Counted from the first letter of the stretch, positions 9,023 to 17,558 are shown. The stretch is 64,000 bases of DNA from Hydrogenophaga crassostreae (GCF_001761385.1 NZ_CP017476.1:1787501-1851500), one strand, 5' to 3'. Made by a program: numbers and translations. The notes: generated by a model not told the origin, from the letters alone.

Positions 9023-9970
9023 TTGAGTTCGACAGCGACTTCGGTAACGCCAGGATTTCCGCCCGGCATGGTCACCGGCGTTCTGGCAGGCCTCGGTGCG
9101 GGCGCCTTCTGGGGCATGGCTTTTGTGGCGCCTTTGATGGCGCCGAACTTCAGCTCTGTGGACATCACGGTGGGGCGGTACCTTGCCTGCGCGCTGGTGT
9201 CGATGTTGCTGATGGCGTGGTCGGGTTTGCGTGGTCAGCGCATCTGGCCCACCTGGCGGCAAGCCGGTGCGGCTCTCTGGTTGAGCGTGCTGGGCTATAC
9301 GGGCTACTACCTGCTGCTGTCGCTGGCGATTCAGACCACGGGCGCCACACTGCCGGTGCTGGTCATAGGCACGATTCCTTTGTGGATGATGTTGCTGGGG
9401 AAACCCGAGGGGCTGCTTTGGCGCAGGTTGGTTCCCGGGCTCCTCCTGACCGTGATGGGCATGGCCTTGATGATGCAGGCCACGGCGCGTGGCCTGGGCG
9501 CGGTGAACGTGGGTGGCCAGATGTGGCTCGGTGTTTTTTACGCAGGTTTGGCCGCCGCCTCATGGGTGTTGTTTGGACTGCTCAACAAGCGCTGGCTTCA
9601 CAAGCACCCTGAAGTGAACTCCACCATGTGGGCCAACTGGATGGGCGTGGCTGCTGGCCTGGGCGCGTTGCCGATGTGGTTGTGGGCGGGCAGCCCCTTG
9701 CAGGGCATGGTGGAACGCCCTGGATTTGGCATGTATCTCGCTGTGTGCGCGATCACGGGGATTGGCGCGGCATGGGTGGCGTCGGTCTTGTGGAACATGG
9801 CCAGCCGGCGCCTGAGTGCCAGCCTTGCGGGGCAGCTCATCGTGAGCGAGACGGTGTTTGGCCTGCTCTACGGTTTTCTCTGGAATGCGCACTGGCCGGC
9901 TTCAATGCAGTGGCTGGCGTGCGTGTTGTTTGTAGCGGGTGTCCTGGCTTCGATCCAGGCCCATCGATAA
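9023..9970 (+). CDS. EamA/DMT-family transporter
   Basis: An inner-membrane protein of up to 315 residues with about ten hydrophobic segments in two EamA repeats, starting with LAGLGAGAFWGMAFVAPLMA. Such proteins export amino acids or other small metabolites, but the substrate is unknown. The start is uncertain: TTG 9023 gives the full reading frame, and ATG 9068 sits just before the first membrane segment with an AGGA sequence upstream. The stop is 10 bases before the thioesterase start, with the AAGGAG ribosome-binding site of that gene overlapping its last codons, so the two are probably co-transcribed. Confidence 0.88.
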   Translation: MSSTATSVTPGFPPGMVTGVLAGLGAGAFWGMAFVAPLMAPNFSSVDITVGRYLACALVSMLLMAWSGLRGQRIWPTWRQAGAALWLSVLGYTGYYLLLSLAIQTTGATLPVLVIGTIPLWMMLLGKPEGLLWRRLVPGLLLTVMGMALMMQATARGLGAVNVGGQMWLGVFYAGLAAASWVLFGLLNKRWLHKHPEVNSTMWANWMGVAAGLGALPMWLWAGSPLQGMVERPGFGMYLAVCAITGIGAAWVASVLWNMASRRLSASLAGQLIVSETVFGLLYGFLWNAHWPASMQWLACVLFVAGVLASIQAHR

Positions 9971-9980
9971 GGAGTCAGGT

Positions 9981-10433
9981 TTGAAACTCGAGTTGCCGGA
10001 AGACAAGCGTTTGGTTCACAGCATGGTGGCCAATATCCGCTGGGGCGATATGGACGCCATGGGCCATGTGAACAACACCATCTATTTCCGCTACATGGAA
10101 ATGGCCCGGCTCGACTGGTTCTTTGGCATGGGTTTGCCGGCCGATCCCAAGGGTGAGGGCCCGGTGATCGTGAACGCGTTTTGCAACTTCATCAAACAGC
10201 TGGAATTCCCGGGGGATGTGCTGGTGCGCACCTATGTGGGCGAAATGGGCAGGGCTTCGTTTGACACTTACCACGAGCTGCTGCGCACAGACGATCCGGA
10301 CACGGTGTGCGCCAGCGGTGGCGCAACGGTGGTGTGGGTGGATTTTCCGAAACAGAAATCCATTCCGATGTCTGAAGGGGCGAGGGCACTGATTGAGGGC
10401 TCGGGCAGTGCACCGCGCTTGACGGCAAGTTGA
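9981..10433 (+). CDS. 4HBT/YbgC-type hotdog thioesterase
   Basis: A 150-residue protein chosen to start at TTG 9981, because a strong AAGGAG lies six bases upstream, overlapping the stop of the transporter gene; the frame also remains open further upstream. The hotdog signature WGDMDAMGHVNNTIYFRYME carries the catalytic Asp of the 4-hydroxybenzoyl-CoA thioesterase family. The C-terminus is VVWVDFPKQKSIPM. Likely substrates are acyl- or aryl-CoA thioesters. Its position after an SDR and a transporter gives no clearer clue. Confidence 0.9.
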   Translation: MKLELPEDKRLVHSMVANIRWGDMDAMGHVNNTIYFRYMEMARLDWFFGMGLPADPKGEGPVIVNAFCNFIKQLEFPGDVLVRTYVGEMGRASFDTYHELLRTDDPDTVCASGGATVVWVDFPKQKSIPMSEGARALIEGSGSAPRLTAS

Positions 10434-10528
10434 TTTTTTCTCGAAACTGTCGCGGACATCTCGCTGGAGGCATTCCGTTCATTGTCATCGACAGATGATT
10501 CTTTGAATTCGATTGAAACCAGGAAAAT

Positions 10529-11476
10529 ATGAAAGCAGGGACGTATTTGTGTGGGGCCATGTTGGTTTTGGGTTTGACCGCCCATGTTGCGGCTGGTGAG
10601 TTGCGGAATCCAGATGGTTTCAACACGCCTCAAGATCATGTGATCAAACGATCTCAGGTCGAGGACTTTGCCCAGGTGGGGCCGAACGCGACTTTCGTTT
10701 GCACGTCCACAAGCAAGAGTTGCACGGAGAAGGATGGTCCCTTCGACAAAAATGGGCAGCTCAAGGCCGAAGGAAAGGTGGAGAGCGTTGCGTATGGGCG
10801 AGCCGATAGCAAAGATGTGTCTGGTTTGCAGCTGCAAAGAACCTATGAGCGCGTGATCAAACAAATGGGCGGACGGCTGGTCGCAGTGATGTTGGGTCAA
10901 AGTGAAAAAACGGGCCAGATGAGGCAGGTCCATTTGATCGAACGCAAAGACCAAAAAAAGTGGGTCTTTGTAGACACCCGGTCTCAATACACACTGCTGA
11001 ATTTGAGCGTGATCACTGAAACGGCCTTGCCCGACATACTCACTGCGGGCGAGTTCAAATCACAGCTTGAAACGCAGGGTTATGTCGCGCTCAACGTCAA
11101 TTTCGACACCAACAAATCGGTGGTTCTCGACAGTGACAAGCCCACGCTGGATCAAGTGGTTTCCCTGTTGGCGTTGAGTCCAGACTTGAGGCTGTCTGTC
11201 GATGGGCATACCGACAACGAAGGCAATGCGGCTGCAAACAAACAACTTTCACAGCAGCGTGCCGAAGCCATCGTGGCCTATCTGGTGAATGCTGGGGTAG
11301 CCAAAGACCGCCTTGTTGCCAAAGGGTTTGGTTCGGAAACACCTGTGGCTGACAACCGAACCGAAGAAGGCAGGGCCAAGAACCGGCGCGTAGAGTTGGT
11401 GAAGCCCAAGCCTTCGGTGCACTCAGCGTCCGACAAGCCCACGGATTCGGTGCTTTTGAGTTTGCTTGCGCGCTAA
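10529..11476 (+). CDS. OmpA-family outer membrane/peptidoglycan-binding protein
   Basis: A 315-residue exported protein with a signal peptide (cleavage likely after the AHVAAG region near residue 22). The N-terminal 170 residues are not recognised and contain one likely disulfide (FVCTSTSKSCTEK). The C-terminal domain (about 195-300) is an OmpA/MotB peptidoglycan-binding fold: NVNFDTNKSVV, SVDGHTDNEGN and RAEAIVAYLVNAGV, ending in RAKNRRVEL with the conserved Asp and Arg that bind diaminopimelate. An AGGA ribosome-binding site precedes ATG 10529. Confidence 0.92.
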   Translation: MKAGTYLCGAMLVLGLTAHVAAGELRNPDGFNTPQDHVIKRSQVEDFAQVGPNATFVCTSTSKSCTEKDGPFDKNGQLKAEGKVESVAYGRADSKDVSGLQLQRTYERVIKQMGGRLVAVMLGQSEKTGQMRQVHLIERKDQKKWVFVDTRSQYTLLNLSVITETALPDILTAGEFKSQLETQGYVALNVNFDTNKSVVLDSDKPTLDQVVSLLALSPDLRLSVDGHTDNEGNAAANKQLSQQRAEAIVAYLVNAGVAKDRLVAKGFGSETPVADNRTEEGRAKNRRVELVKPKPSVHSASDKPTDSVLLSLLAR

Positions 11477-11482
11477 GCGTTT

Positions 11483-11779
11483 ATGCAGCAAACAGTTCGA
11501 GCCTGCGGCGGCATGTATGGCGATATCCGCCCGGACATGGAAGCTCAAATGCAAAGCTGGGAGAGCCGCCATGCCAAAGTCCGCGAACAGGCCTCACAGG
11601 CTTTGGTGATGGCCGCGAGGGGTAAAAAGGATGCCGCATTTGAGCAGTCCATGCGCGCAGAGAAGTCGGCAATGCAGGCCAAGCTCACTGGCAAATTGGG
11701 CATCGATTGGAAAAGGCGGCCGACGGCTCCAGAGTGCCGCAAGGTGATCGGTGCTTTGGTGGCCTTGCCTGTACCATGA
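11483..11779 (+). CDS. Small hypothetical protein next to the OmpA-like gene
   Basis: A 98-residue frame starting six bases after the OmpA-like gene stop. It is hydrophilic and helical, with CGGMYGDIRPDMEAQMQSWE at the N-terminus and a Cys near the end (TAPECRKVIGAL). The Cys at each end resembles small periplasmic helical proteins held by one disulfide, but no signal peptide is visible, so the first exon-like part may be lost or the true start differs. The ribosome-binding site is weak. Function is unknown. Confidence 0.5.
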   Translation: MQQTVRACGGMYGDIRPDMEAQMQSWESRHAKVREQASQALVMAARGKKDAAFEQSMRAEKSAMQAKLTGKLGIDWKRRPTAPECRKVIGALVALPVP

Positions 11780-11793
11780 AAACCCGACGTCCT

Positions 11794-12372
11794 CTACTTC
11801 GCTTTCGGCACCCGACCCATCAGATAGAACTCGGGGTTGGGCATCATGCCGGTGACGTTGGCCATGCGGTTCGAGAGGCCGAAGAAGGCGGTGATGGCGG
11901 CGATGTCCCAGGCGTCTTCGTCGCTGAAGCCCTGGGCGTGCAGCGCGTCGAAATCGGCGTCTTCGATTTCGTGCGCGTTGTTGCAGACCTTCATGGCGAA
12001 GTCGAGCATGGCGCGTTGGCGATCTGAGATGTCTGCCTTGCGGTGGTTCACTGCGACCTGGTCGGCCACCATGGGTTTCTTTTCATAGATGCGCAAAATG
12101 GCGCCGTGGGCCACCACGCAATACAGGCAGTTGTTGGCCGCGCTGGTGGTGGTGACGATCATTTCACGGTCGCCCTTGGTGAGCCCCGAGTCTTCCTTGA
12201 GCATCAGGGCATCGTGGTAAGCGAAGAAAGCGCGCCACTCGGCCGGGCGGCGAGCGAACCCAAGGAAGACGTTGGGAATGAACCCGGCCTTTTCCTGCAC
12301 TTCCAATACCTTGGCTTTGATGTCATCCGGCAAGGTGTTGAGGTCGGGGGCCGGGAAGCGGTCAGTGCGCAT
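11794..12372 (-). CDS. Peroxidase-related AhpD-like protein
   Basis: About 192 residues from ATG 12372, preceded by a GGAGA ribosome-binding site. It matches the uncharacterised peroxidase-related family within the AhpD/CMD fold: the redox motif NNCLYCVVAHG holds the CxxC and the nearby His of AhpD, and the C-terminus has the DAWDIAAITAFFGLSNRMAN helix. Likely a peroxidase or disulfide reductase acting in hydroperoxide or organic oxidant defence; the physiological partner is unknown. It is divergent from another CMD-fold gene at 12468, giving a back-to-back pair. Confidence 0.87.
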   Translation of the reverse strand: MRTDRFPAPDLNTLPDDIKAKVLEVQEKAGFIPNVFLGFARRPAEWRAFFAYHDALMLKEDSGLTKGDREMIVTTTSAANNCLYCVVAHGAILRIYEKKPMVADQVAVNHRKADISDRQRAMLDFAMKVCNNAHEIEDADFDALHAQGFSDEDAWDIAAITAFFGLSNRMANVTGMMPNPEFYLMGRVPKAK

Positions 12373-12467
12373 GGGTCTGTCTCCGTTGAATGGTGTTGAT
12401 GGCGTTGCTCGAATCAAGTCAAAGTTTATCCTTGGCCGATTTCAACTTCTGACACTTGGAGCACAGC

Positions 12468-12839
12468 ATGCAAGATGAGCAATACCAGCAAGGTTTGAGC
12501 ACCCGTCGCGAGGTCATGGGTGATGCGTTTGTGGATCGCGCCCTGGCAGGCACAACGCCCTTTACCCAACCCATCCAAGACCATATCTCTCGCAACGCAT
12601 GGGGAGACGTTTGGCAGCGTGAGGGGCTGGACCGCAAGACGCGCAGCCTGGTCACGGTAGCCATGCTCACCGCCTTGGGCAAACAACATGAACTCAAGGG
12701 GCATTTGCGTGGCGCGCTGAACAACGGGGCCACGGTGCAAGAGCTGCAAGAAGTGCTGTTGCACGCGGCGGTCTATTGCGGCATTCCAGCTTCGGTGGAT
12801 GCCTTTCGTACGGCGGCCGAGGTGATTGACGGCGCCTAG
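12468..12839 (+). CDS. Carboxymuconolactone decarboxylase (CMD) family protein
   Basis: About 123 residues from ATG 12468, which has GGAG six bases upstream. Motifs are typical of 4-carboxymuconolactone decarboxylase: KTRSLVTVAMLTALGKQHEL, HLRGALNNGATVQELQEVLL and HAAVYCGIPASVDAF. It could be PcaC (beta-ketoadipate pathway, decarboxylating gamma-carboxymuconolactone), but no other pca genes are in the window, so only the family is certain. It faces away from the AhpD-like gene. Confidence 0.88.
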   Translation: MQDEQYQQGLSTRREVMGDAFVDRALAGTTPFTQPIQDHISRNAWGDVWQREGLDRKTRSLVTVAMLTALGKQHELKGHLRGALNNGATVQELQEVLLHAAVYCGIPASVDAFRTAAEVIDGA

Positions 12840-13000
12840 GGATGCTCTGCAAAACCACCGGCTCGTGCGCATCGCTGGGGTTGTGCAGCGTTTTCCCTGA
12901 CCTTTGAATCGCATGCCGCAGGTTTCCCGAAGGGTTCGCGACAGATACGACCGCATCATGCGCCGCACAAGTCGACCCCCCGCGACTCGAAACGCCTTGG

Positions 13001-13819
13001 TCATTGAGCGGGTCGAACGACGGGCCGCTCCTGTTCCGGGTGCTGTGAGGGCAGAGACCTGGATTCCACGGTCGGGTTCTGCATGGCGCCAGCCAAGGCG
13101 CTGCGCCGCCTGAGCCCACGTTTGTCGAGGGCACGGCGCAAATAGGTGCGCACGCTGGGCACGCCAATTTTCAACGCCTGAGCAATCTCCTTGTCTGTCA
13201 TGCCCCGGGCAACGCAGCGCGCAACGGCCAGCTCGCGCGGGCTGAGGGCAACCGCAGCAGGTGATGGGTCCGGCTGGCGTGGAAGCCCATTGTCCACGGT
13301 GGCAGCGCCTGCCCTTTTGAGCGCGGCCACCAGAGCCGGCTCAATGAACTCCAGGATGGAGCGGTCGTGCGCAGAAAAGTCGTTGCGGTGTTTTCCGCGC
13401 CATATACGCAGATCGCCCATGGCCCGTGTTTGGTCATAGGCATGCAAATTGATGCCCCAGTGCAGCCCGTCCCGGGCGAGAAAATCGTTGAAAAACTCCG
13501 AGCGGATGAATGCTTGCCGCGGCATGACCTCGCTTACCAAAGTGGCGCAACGGCGCTGTTGCAATTTGAAGGTGATGGGATCGCGGTACTGGAACCAGTC
13601 TTCATAGCGCTGCAGGTTGGCCTCATCCATGTTGATTGAAAAACCGTGATCGAAGCGGTTTGTCTGTGGATTCCAGATGTAGGAGGCGAAATGGTCGGCT
13701 CGGAACAGTCGCAGGAGCTCTTCACCCAGGCGCATGCGGATGTCCCGCTCGCCCAGACCCTGGGTCAGGAGCGCAAAGCAGGCCGCGAGTTGGCGTTGTT
13801 CCAGATCAGATAGGTGCAT
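13001..13819 (-). CDS. LuxR-family transcriptional regulator
   Basis: About 272 residues from ATG 13819 (the frame is open upstream). The N-terminal two thirds are a sensory region of unknown type, with LRLFRADHFASYIWNPQ and NLQRYEDWFQYRDP. The C-terminus has a canonical LuxR helix-turn-helix, LSPRELAVARCVARGMTDKE followed by IAQALKIGVPSVRTYLRRAL. It is divergent from the amidase lipoprotein gene at 14014, and a dyad with LuxR-like geometry (13928-13947) lies between them, so it probably controls that gene and itself. Confidence 0.87.
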   Translation of the reverse strand: MHLSDLEQRQLAACFALLTQGLGERDIRMRLGEELLRLFRADHFASYIWNPQTNRFDHGFSINMDEANLQRYEDWFQYRDPITFKLQQRRCATLVSEVMPRQAFIRSEFFNDFLARDGLHWGINLHAYDQTRAMGDLRIWRGKHRNDFSAHDRSILEFIEPALVAALKRAGAATVDNGLPRQPDPSPAAVALSPRELAVARCVARGMTDKEIAQALKIGVPSVRTYLRRALDKRGLRRRSALAGAMQNPTVESRSLPSQHPEQERPVVRPAQ

Positions 13820-13927
13820 GGGCTCGGTTGCTCGGAATGACCAAGGCCGTACGTCGGTTTCCCGGACGGTATCGCATGCGTTGCACCGGGTCAATTCAGG
13901 GTTTCCTATGGCGAACGCGAAGGGCGT

Positions 13928-13947
13928 TGTCGTCGCTTTTGACGACA
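13928..13947. promoter_or_regulatory. Candidate LuxR-type operator in the LuxR/amidase divergent region
   Basis: TGTCGTC (13928-13934) and GACGACA (13941-13947) form a perfect 7-base dyad with a 6-base spacer. It sits about 110 bases from the LuxR start and 67 bases before the amidase ATG. The total size of 20 bases fits a LuxR-type dimer site. Binding is inferred from position and symmetry only. Confidence 0.5.
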
Positions 13948-14013
13948 GACAGCATGGCCAGCGATGCGCATACTGATTCGGGTTGGTCGTTCAATGATTC
14001 AAAGGAGTTGCTC

Positions 14014-15525
14014 ATGCCCCGGTTCGTTCTCACATCACTGACCCTTGCCGCCATTGGCCTCGGTGGCTGCGCCTCGCCGCCCGCGCAAGGGTCGCCAGAC
14101 CTGACCAGGCTGTCGGCGTCCGAAGCTGTCGAGGCGGTCTGCTCCAGCAGGGTGAGCAGCGAGCGGTTGACCCGTGCCTACCTTGAGCGTGCCCAGGCAA
14201 GAGCCCATCTCAATGCCTTTGTCACACTGGACGCAGATGGGGCGATCGCCGCCGCACGCCGTGCCGATCAGCGGCTGGCTGCGGGTCAGCCCTGTCTGCC
14301 CTTGCAGGGCGTGCCGTATGTGGTGAAAGACAATATCGAAGTGGCAGGGTTGCCCACCACCGCCGGTACAGCGGCATTGAGCGGATTCGTCCCCAAAGTG
14401 GATGCGCCGGTGGTGAAAAAAATGCGTGATGCTGGTGCCATTCTGCTGGGCAAGACCCAGCTGCACGAGCTGGCCTTTGGCATCTCGGGTTTCAATGCCA
14501 ACTTCAACACGGGCCCCGAACCCGGTGTTCGAAACGCATACGACGCCACCAAAATGGCCGGAGGCTCTTCGGCAGGCAGTGCGGTTGCGGTGGGCGCACG
14601 CATGGCACCGATGGGGCTCGGCACCGACACCGGTGGGTCCATGCGCATTCCCTGTTCCCTCAATGGCTGCGCCGCCTTGCGTCCAACCATGGGCCGCTAT
14701 GCCCAAACGGGTATCGTGCCGATTTCCCACACCCGTGACACCGCTGGTCCCATGGGGGTGTCGGTGGCGGATGTGGCGCTGCTGGACGGGGTGATTGCGG
14801 GCGGCGAGCCGGTTCGCGCGGCCGACCTCAAAGGTGTTCGTCTGGGATTGGCAGCGTCGTTCCAGGCCAATCTGGATGCAGACACGCGCGCGGCATTTGA
14901 TACGGCGCTTGACCGCCTGCGCACTGCTGGCGTCACCGTGGTGCCCGTCGACGCCACCCGGTTGGTCGAGCTCAATGCGGCGGTGGGATTTCCAGTGGCC
15001 CTCTATGAGGCCTATGACGACATGGTGAAGTACCTGCATGAGCGGGGCACGGGCGTGAGCGTGGCGCAGCTGGTTGCGGGCATATCCAGCCCGGATGTGA
15101 AGGGCACTTATGACGCCCTCGTGGTGCCCAGAAAGCTGCCAGCGCCGACGCCGGGCAAACTGGTGGACGCTGAGCCGATTTACCGGGCCGCGATCGATGT
15201 GCACCGGCCGGCCATGCAGCGCTGGTACACCGACACATTCGTACAGCTGCGCCTCGATGCCCTCGTGTTTCCCACGGTGCCACAGGTTGCCCCTTCGGCC
15301 GGGCCTCAAAGCAGTGCCCTGGAGGTGTTTGGTCTTTTCATTCAGAACACCGACCCGGGGAGCAATGCCGGTTTGCCCGGCCTTCAACTGCCGATGGGCA
15401 TGGGTGCCAGCAGTGGCTTGCCGGTGGGCCTGGAGATGGACGGGCTGCCGGGCAGCGACAAGCGGCTTCTGTCGCTGGGCATGGCGGTTGAACTCGTGCT
15501 GGGGCGCATTCCAGCAGCGCCCTGA
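14014..15525 (+). CDS. Amidase-signature family lipoprotein
   Basis: A 503-residue protein from ATG 14014, with AAAGGAG seven bases upstream. The N-terminus is a lipoprotein signal: hydrophobic TSLTLAAIGLGGC, Cys at about residue 16-17, then ASPPAQG. The amidase-signature Ser-Ser-Lys triad is present: Lys in GVPYVVKDNIEV, and the GGSSAGSAVAVGARM and GLGTDTGGSMRIP segments carrying the cis-Ser and nucleophile Ser. It probably hydrolyses an amide or aryl/acyl amide at the periplasmic face. The substrate is unknown. It is regulated with the divergent LuxR gene. Confidence 0.9.
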   Translation: MPRFVLTSLTLAAIGLGGCASPPAQGSPDLTRLSASEAVEAVCSSRVSSERLTRAYLERAQARAHLNAFVTLDADGAIAAARRADQRLAAGQPCLPLQGVPYVVKDNIEVAGLPTTAGTAALSGFVPKVDAPVVKKMRDAGAILLGKTQLHELAFGISGFNANFNTGPEPGVRNAYDATKMAGGSSAGSAVAVGARMAPMGLGTDTGGSMRIPCSLNGCAALRPTMGRYAQTGIVPISHTRDTAGPMGVSVADVALLDGVIAGGEPVRAADLKGVRLGLAASFQANLDADTRAAFDTALDRLRTAGVTVVPVDATRLVELNAAVGFPVALYEAYDDMVKYLHERGTGVSVAQLVAGISSPDVKGTYDALVVPRKLPAPTPGKLVDAEPIYRAAIDVHRPAMQRWYTDTFVQLRLDALVFPTVPQVAPSAGPQSSALEVFGLFIQNTDPGSNAGLPGLQLPMGMGASSGLPVGLEMDGLPGSDKRLLSLGMAVELVLGRIPAAP

Positions 15526-15532
15526 CCGGCTC

Positions 15533-16123
15533 TCAGCCAGCGACCAGCCGGTGCACCAGGTCGGGTGTGCTGTGGGCTTCATACTTTCGAATCAGGCGGG
15601 CACGGTGAATCTCCACCGTGCGGTGACTGATGCCCAGCGCCTTGCCAATTTCCTTGCTGGTGAGCCCATCCATCAGCAGCGCAGCCACCTCGCGTTCGCG
15701 GCCTGTGAGGTCGGCCTTGACCGCTCGCCGCAAGCGCAGGTCTTCAAAGCTCCAGATGCCCGACTCGTGTGGTGATTCGCGTTGCAATGCCCTGCCGGTC
15801 ACATGGCACCAGAAGGTTTCGCCCTTGAACCGGCCATCGAGCCGTTTCATGACGCGATCATCGGCGTAGGTGCCATTGCGCCCCAGAATCGGCTCGATGC
15901 GTGCGCCGGTTCGCTCGTACTCGGCCGCACTGGGGTAAAGAACCTGAAAGCTCTGGCCAATGAGCTGGTCGCGCGTGGCGCCAAACATCTCGCACAAAGC
16001 CTGGTTGCAGTCGACCATGATCCGGTGGCGTGACAACGCCATGCCCAGAGGCGCCAGGTCAAAGGCCAGGCGGTAGTCAATTTCTCTTTCGGGCGTGTCG
16101 CCCGCGATATGAGGGTTAGTCAC
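15533..16123 (-). CDS. PAS domain LuxR-type transcriptional regulator
   Basis: A 196-residue regulator starting at GTG 16123. The N-terminal 120 residues form a PAS sensor (RLAFDLAPLGMALSRHRIMV, CNQALCEMFGATRDQLIGQS). The C-terminus has a LuxR helix-turn-helix: LTGREREVAALLMDGLTSKE, then IGKALGISHRTVEIHRARL. Its stop faces the amidase stop at 15525 with seven bases between. It is divergent from scoAB, with a perfect dyad containing TACGTA at 16132-16153 between them. I infer that it controls 3-oxoacid CoA-transferase expression; the signal bound by PAS is unknown. Confidence 0.9.
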   Translation of the reverse strand: MTNPHIAGDTPEREIDYRLAFDLAPLGMALSRHRIMVDCNQALCEMFGATRDQLIGQSFQVLYPSAAEYERTGARIEPILGRNGTYADDRVMKRLDGRFKGETFWCHVTGRALQRESPHESGIWSFEDLRLRRAVKADLTGREREVAALLMDGLTSKEIGKALGISHRTVEIHRARLIRKYEAHSTPDLVHRLVAG

Positions 16124-16131
16124 TAGGTCAA

Positions 16132-16153
16132 ACTACGTATGTGGTTACGTAGT
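16132..16153. promoter_or_regulatory. TACGTA-containing operator between the PAS-LuxR gene and scoA
   Basis: ACTACGTA (16132-16139) and TACGTAGT (16146-16153) form a perfect 8-base dyad with the 6-base spacer TGTGGT. It lies 9 bases upstream of the regulator start and 54 bases upstream of scoA. The spacing and symmetry fit a PAS-LuxR dimer. It has the same 6-base spacer as the dyad at 13928-13947. Confidence 0.65.
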
Positions 16154-16206
16154 ATCGTAGCGTTTTGCCGAGCATCCTCTCGTGTTCAACCCTTGGAGCA
16201 AACGAA

Positions 16207-16908
16207 GTGAACAAGATTTACCCCAGCGCTGCCGAAGCCCTCAAAGGCGTGGTGGCTGATGGCCAACTGATCGCCGTGGGCGGTTTTGGCCTGTGTGGCA
16301 TCCCTGAAGCCCTGATCGACGCGCTGCGCGATTCGGGTGTGAAGAACCTGACCGCGATCTCCAACAACGCGGGTGTGGACGACTTTGGTCTTGGCAAGCT
16401 GCTGCAGACGCGCCAGATCAAGAAAATGATTTCCAGCTACGTGGGTGAGAACAAGGAATTTGAACGTCAGTACCTGGCCGGTGAACTCGAACTCGAATTC
16501 ACGCCCCAGGGCACGCTGGCCGAAAAGCTGCGGGCTGGCGGCGCCGGCATTCCGGCCTTTTTCACCAAGACCGGTGTGGGCACGCTGGTGGCGGAAGGCA
16601 AGGAGTTGCGCGAGTTCGATGGGGAAACCTATGTGATGGAGCGCTCGCTGATGCCCGAGGTGTCCCTGATCAAGGCCGATGTGGCCGATATGTCAGGCAA
16701 CCTGCGCTTCAACAAGACGGCCCGCAACTTCAACCCCGCTGCAGCGACCGCCGGCAAGATTTGTATCGTGGAAGTCGAACGCATCGTGCCAACTGGCGAT
16801 ATCGAGCCCGACGATGTGCACCTGCCTGGCATTTATGTGCACCGCATCGTGCTCAATGCCTCGCCCGAGAAACGCATTGAAAAGCGCACTGTCCGCGACC
16901 GCAAATAA
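16207..16908 (+). CDS. scoA: 3-oxoacid CoA-transferase subunit A
   Basis: A 233-residue alpha subunit from GTG 16207 with GGAG eight bases upstream (ATG upstream is not better placed). It carries VGGFGLCGIPEALI near residue 28 (CoA-transferase family I signature) and LTAISNNAGVDDFGLG. ScoAB moves CoA from succinyl-CoA to acetoacetate or another 3-oxoacid, feeding ketone-body or polyhydroxybutyrate metabolism. It is followed by scoB after 11 bases, and the PAS-LuxR operator is directly upstream. Confidence 0.95.
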   Translation: MNKIYPSAAEALKGVVADGQLIAVGGFGLCGIPEALIDALRDSGVKNLTAISNNAGVDDFGLGKLLQTRQIKKMISSYVGENKEFERQYLAGELELEFTPQGTLAEKLRAGGAGIPAFFTKTGVGTLVAEGKELREFDGETYVMERSLMPEVSLIKADVADMSGNLRFNKTARNFNPAAATAGKICIVEVERIVPTGDIEPDDVHLPGIYVHRIVLNASPEKRIEKRTVRDRK

Positions 16909-16919
16909 GGAGAACAGAA

Positions 16920-17558
16920 ATGCCTTGGACCCAAGACCAAATGGCCGCGCGTGCGGCACAAGAATTGCAAGACGGCTTTTACGTGAACCTCGGTATCGGC
17001 ATCCCGACGCTGGTGGCCAACCACGTGCCCGACCATGTCGAGGTGTGGCTGCAAAGCGAGAACGGCATGCTGGGCATCGGCCCGTTTCCGTACGACGACG
17101 AGGTGGATGCCGATCTGATCAACGCCGGCAAGCAGACCGTGACCACCATGAAGGGCTCGGCCATTTTTGGCAGCGATCAGTCGTTTGCGATGATCCGTGG
17201 CGGCAAGATCAACCTCTCCATCCTCGGTGCCATGCAGGTCAGCGCCAAAGGCGATCTGGCCAACTGGATGATCCCTGGCAAGATGGTCAAAGGCATGGGC
17301 GGTGCGATGGATCTGGTGGCGGGCGTGAAGCGCGTGATCATCTTGATGGAGCACGTGGCCAAGAAAAAAGACGGCACCGAAGATCTGAAAATCATCCCCG
17401 AGTGCACCTTGCCACTGACGGGTGTGGGTGTGGTCAACCGCATCATCACCGACCTGGCTGTGATGGATGTGACGCCTGAGGGCTTGAAGGTGGTGGAGTT
17501 GGCGCCTGAGGTCACGCGCGAATTCCTGCAGTCGAAAACGGGTGTGCCTCTGGTGTGA
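16920..17558 (+). CDS. scoB: 3-oxoacid CoA-transferase subunit B
   Basis: A 212-residue beta subunit starting at ATG 16920 with AAGGAG upstream. The catalytic glutamate that forms the glutamyl-CoA thioester is in QSENGML (Glu47), and GIGIPTLVANHV is the characteristic N-terminal motif. It ends in VTREFLQSKTGVPLV. It pairs with ScoA (16207-16908) to activate acetoacetate or related 3-oxoacids. A strong bidirectional terminator follows at 17614. Confidence 0.96.
   Translation: MPWTQDQMAARAAQELQDGFYVNLGIGIPTLVANHVPDHVEVWLQSENGMLGIGPFPYDDEVDADLINAGKQTVTTMKGSAIFGSDQSFAMIRGGKINLSILGAMQVSAKGDLANWMIPGKMVKGMGGAMDLVAGVKRVIILMEHVAKKKDGTEDLKIIPECTLPLTGVGVVNRIITDLAVMDVTPEGLKVVELAPEVTREFLQSKTGVPLV

Noticed and set aside
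12468..12839. Naming the CMD protein pcaC
   Set aside because: No other pca genes occur in the window, and CMD-fold proteins have several roles.
14035..15582. A 515-codon minus-strand frame opposite the amidase
   Set aside because: Antisense shadow; the amidase on the plus strand has its full catalytic triad and lipoprotein signal.
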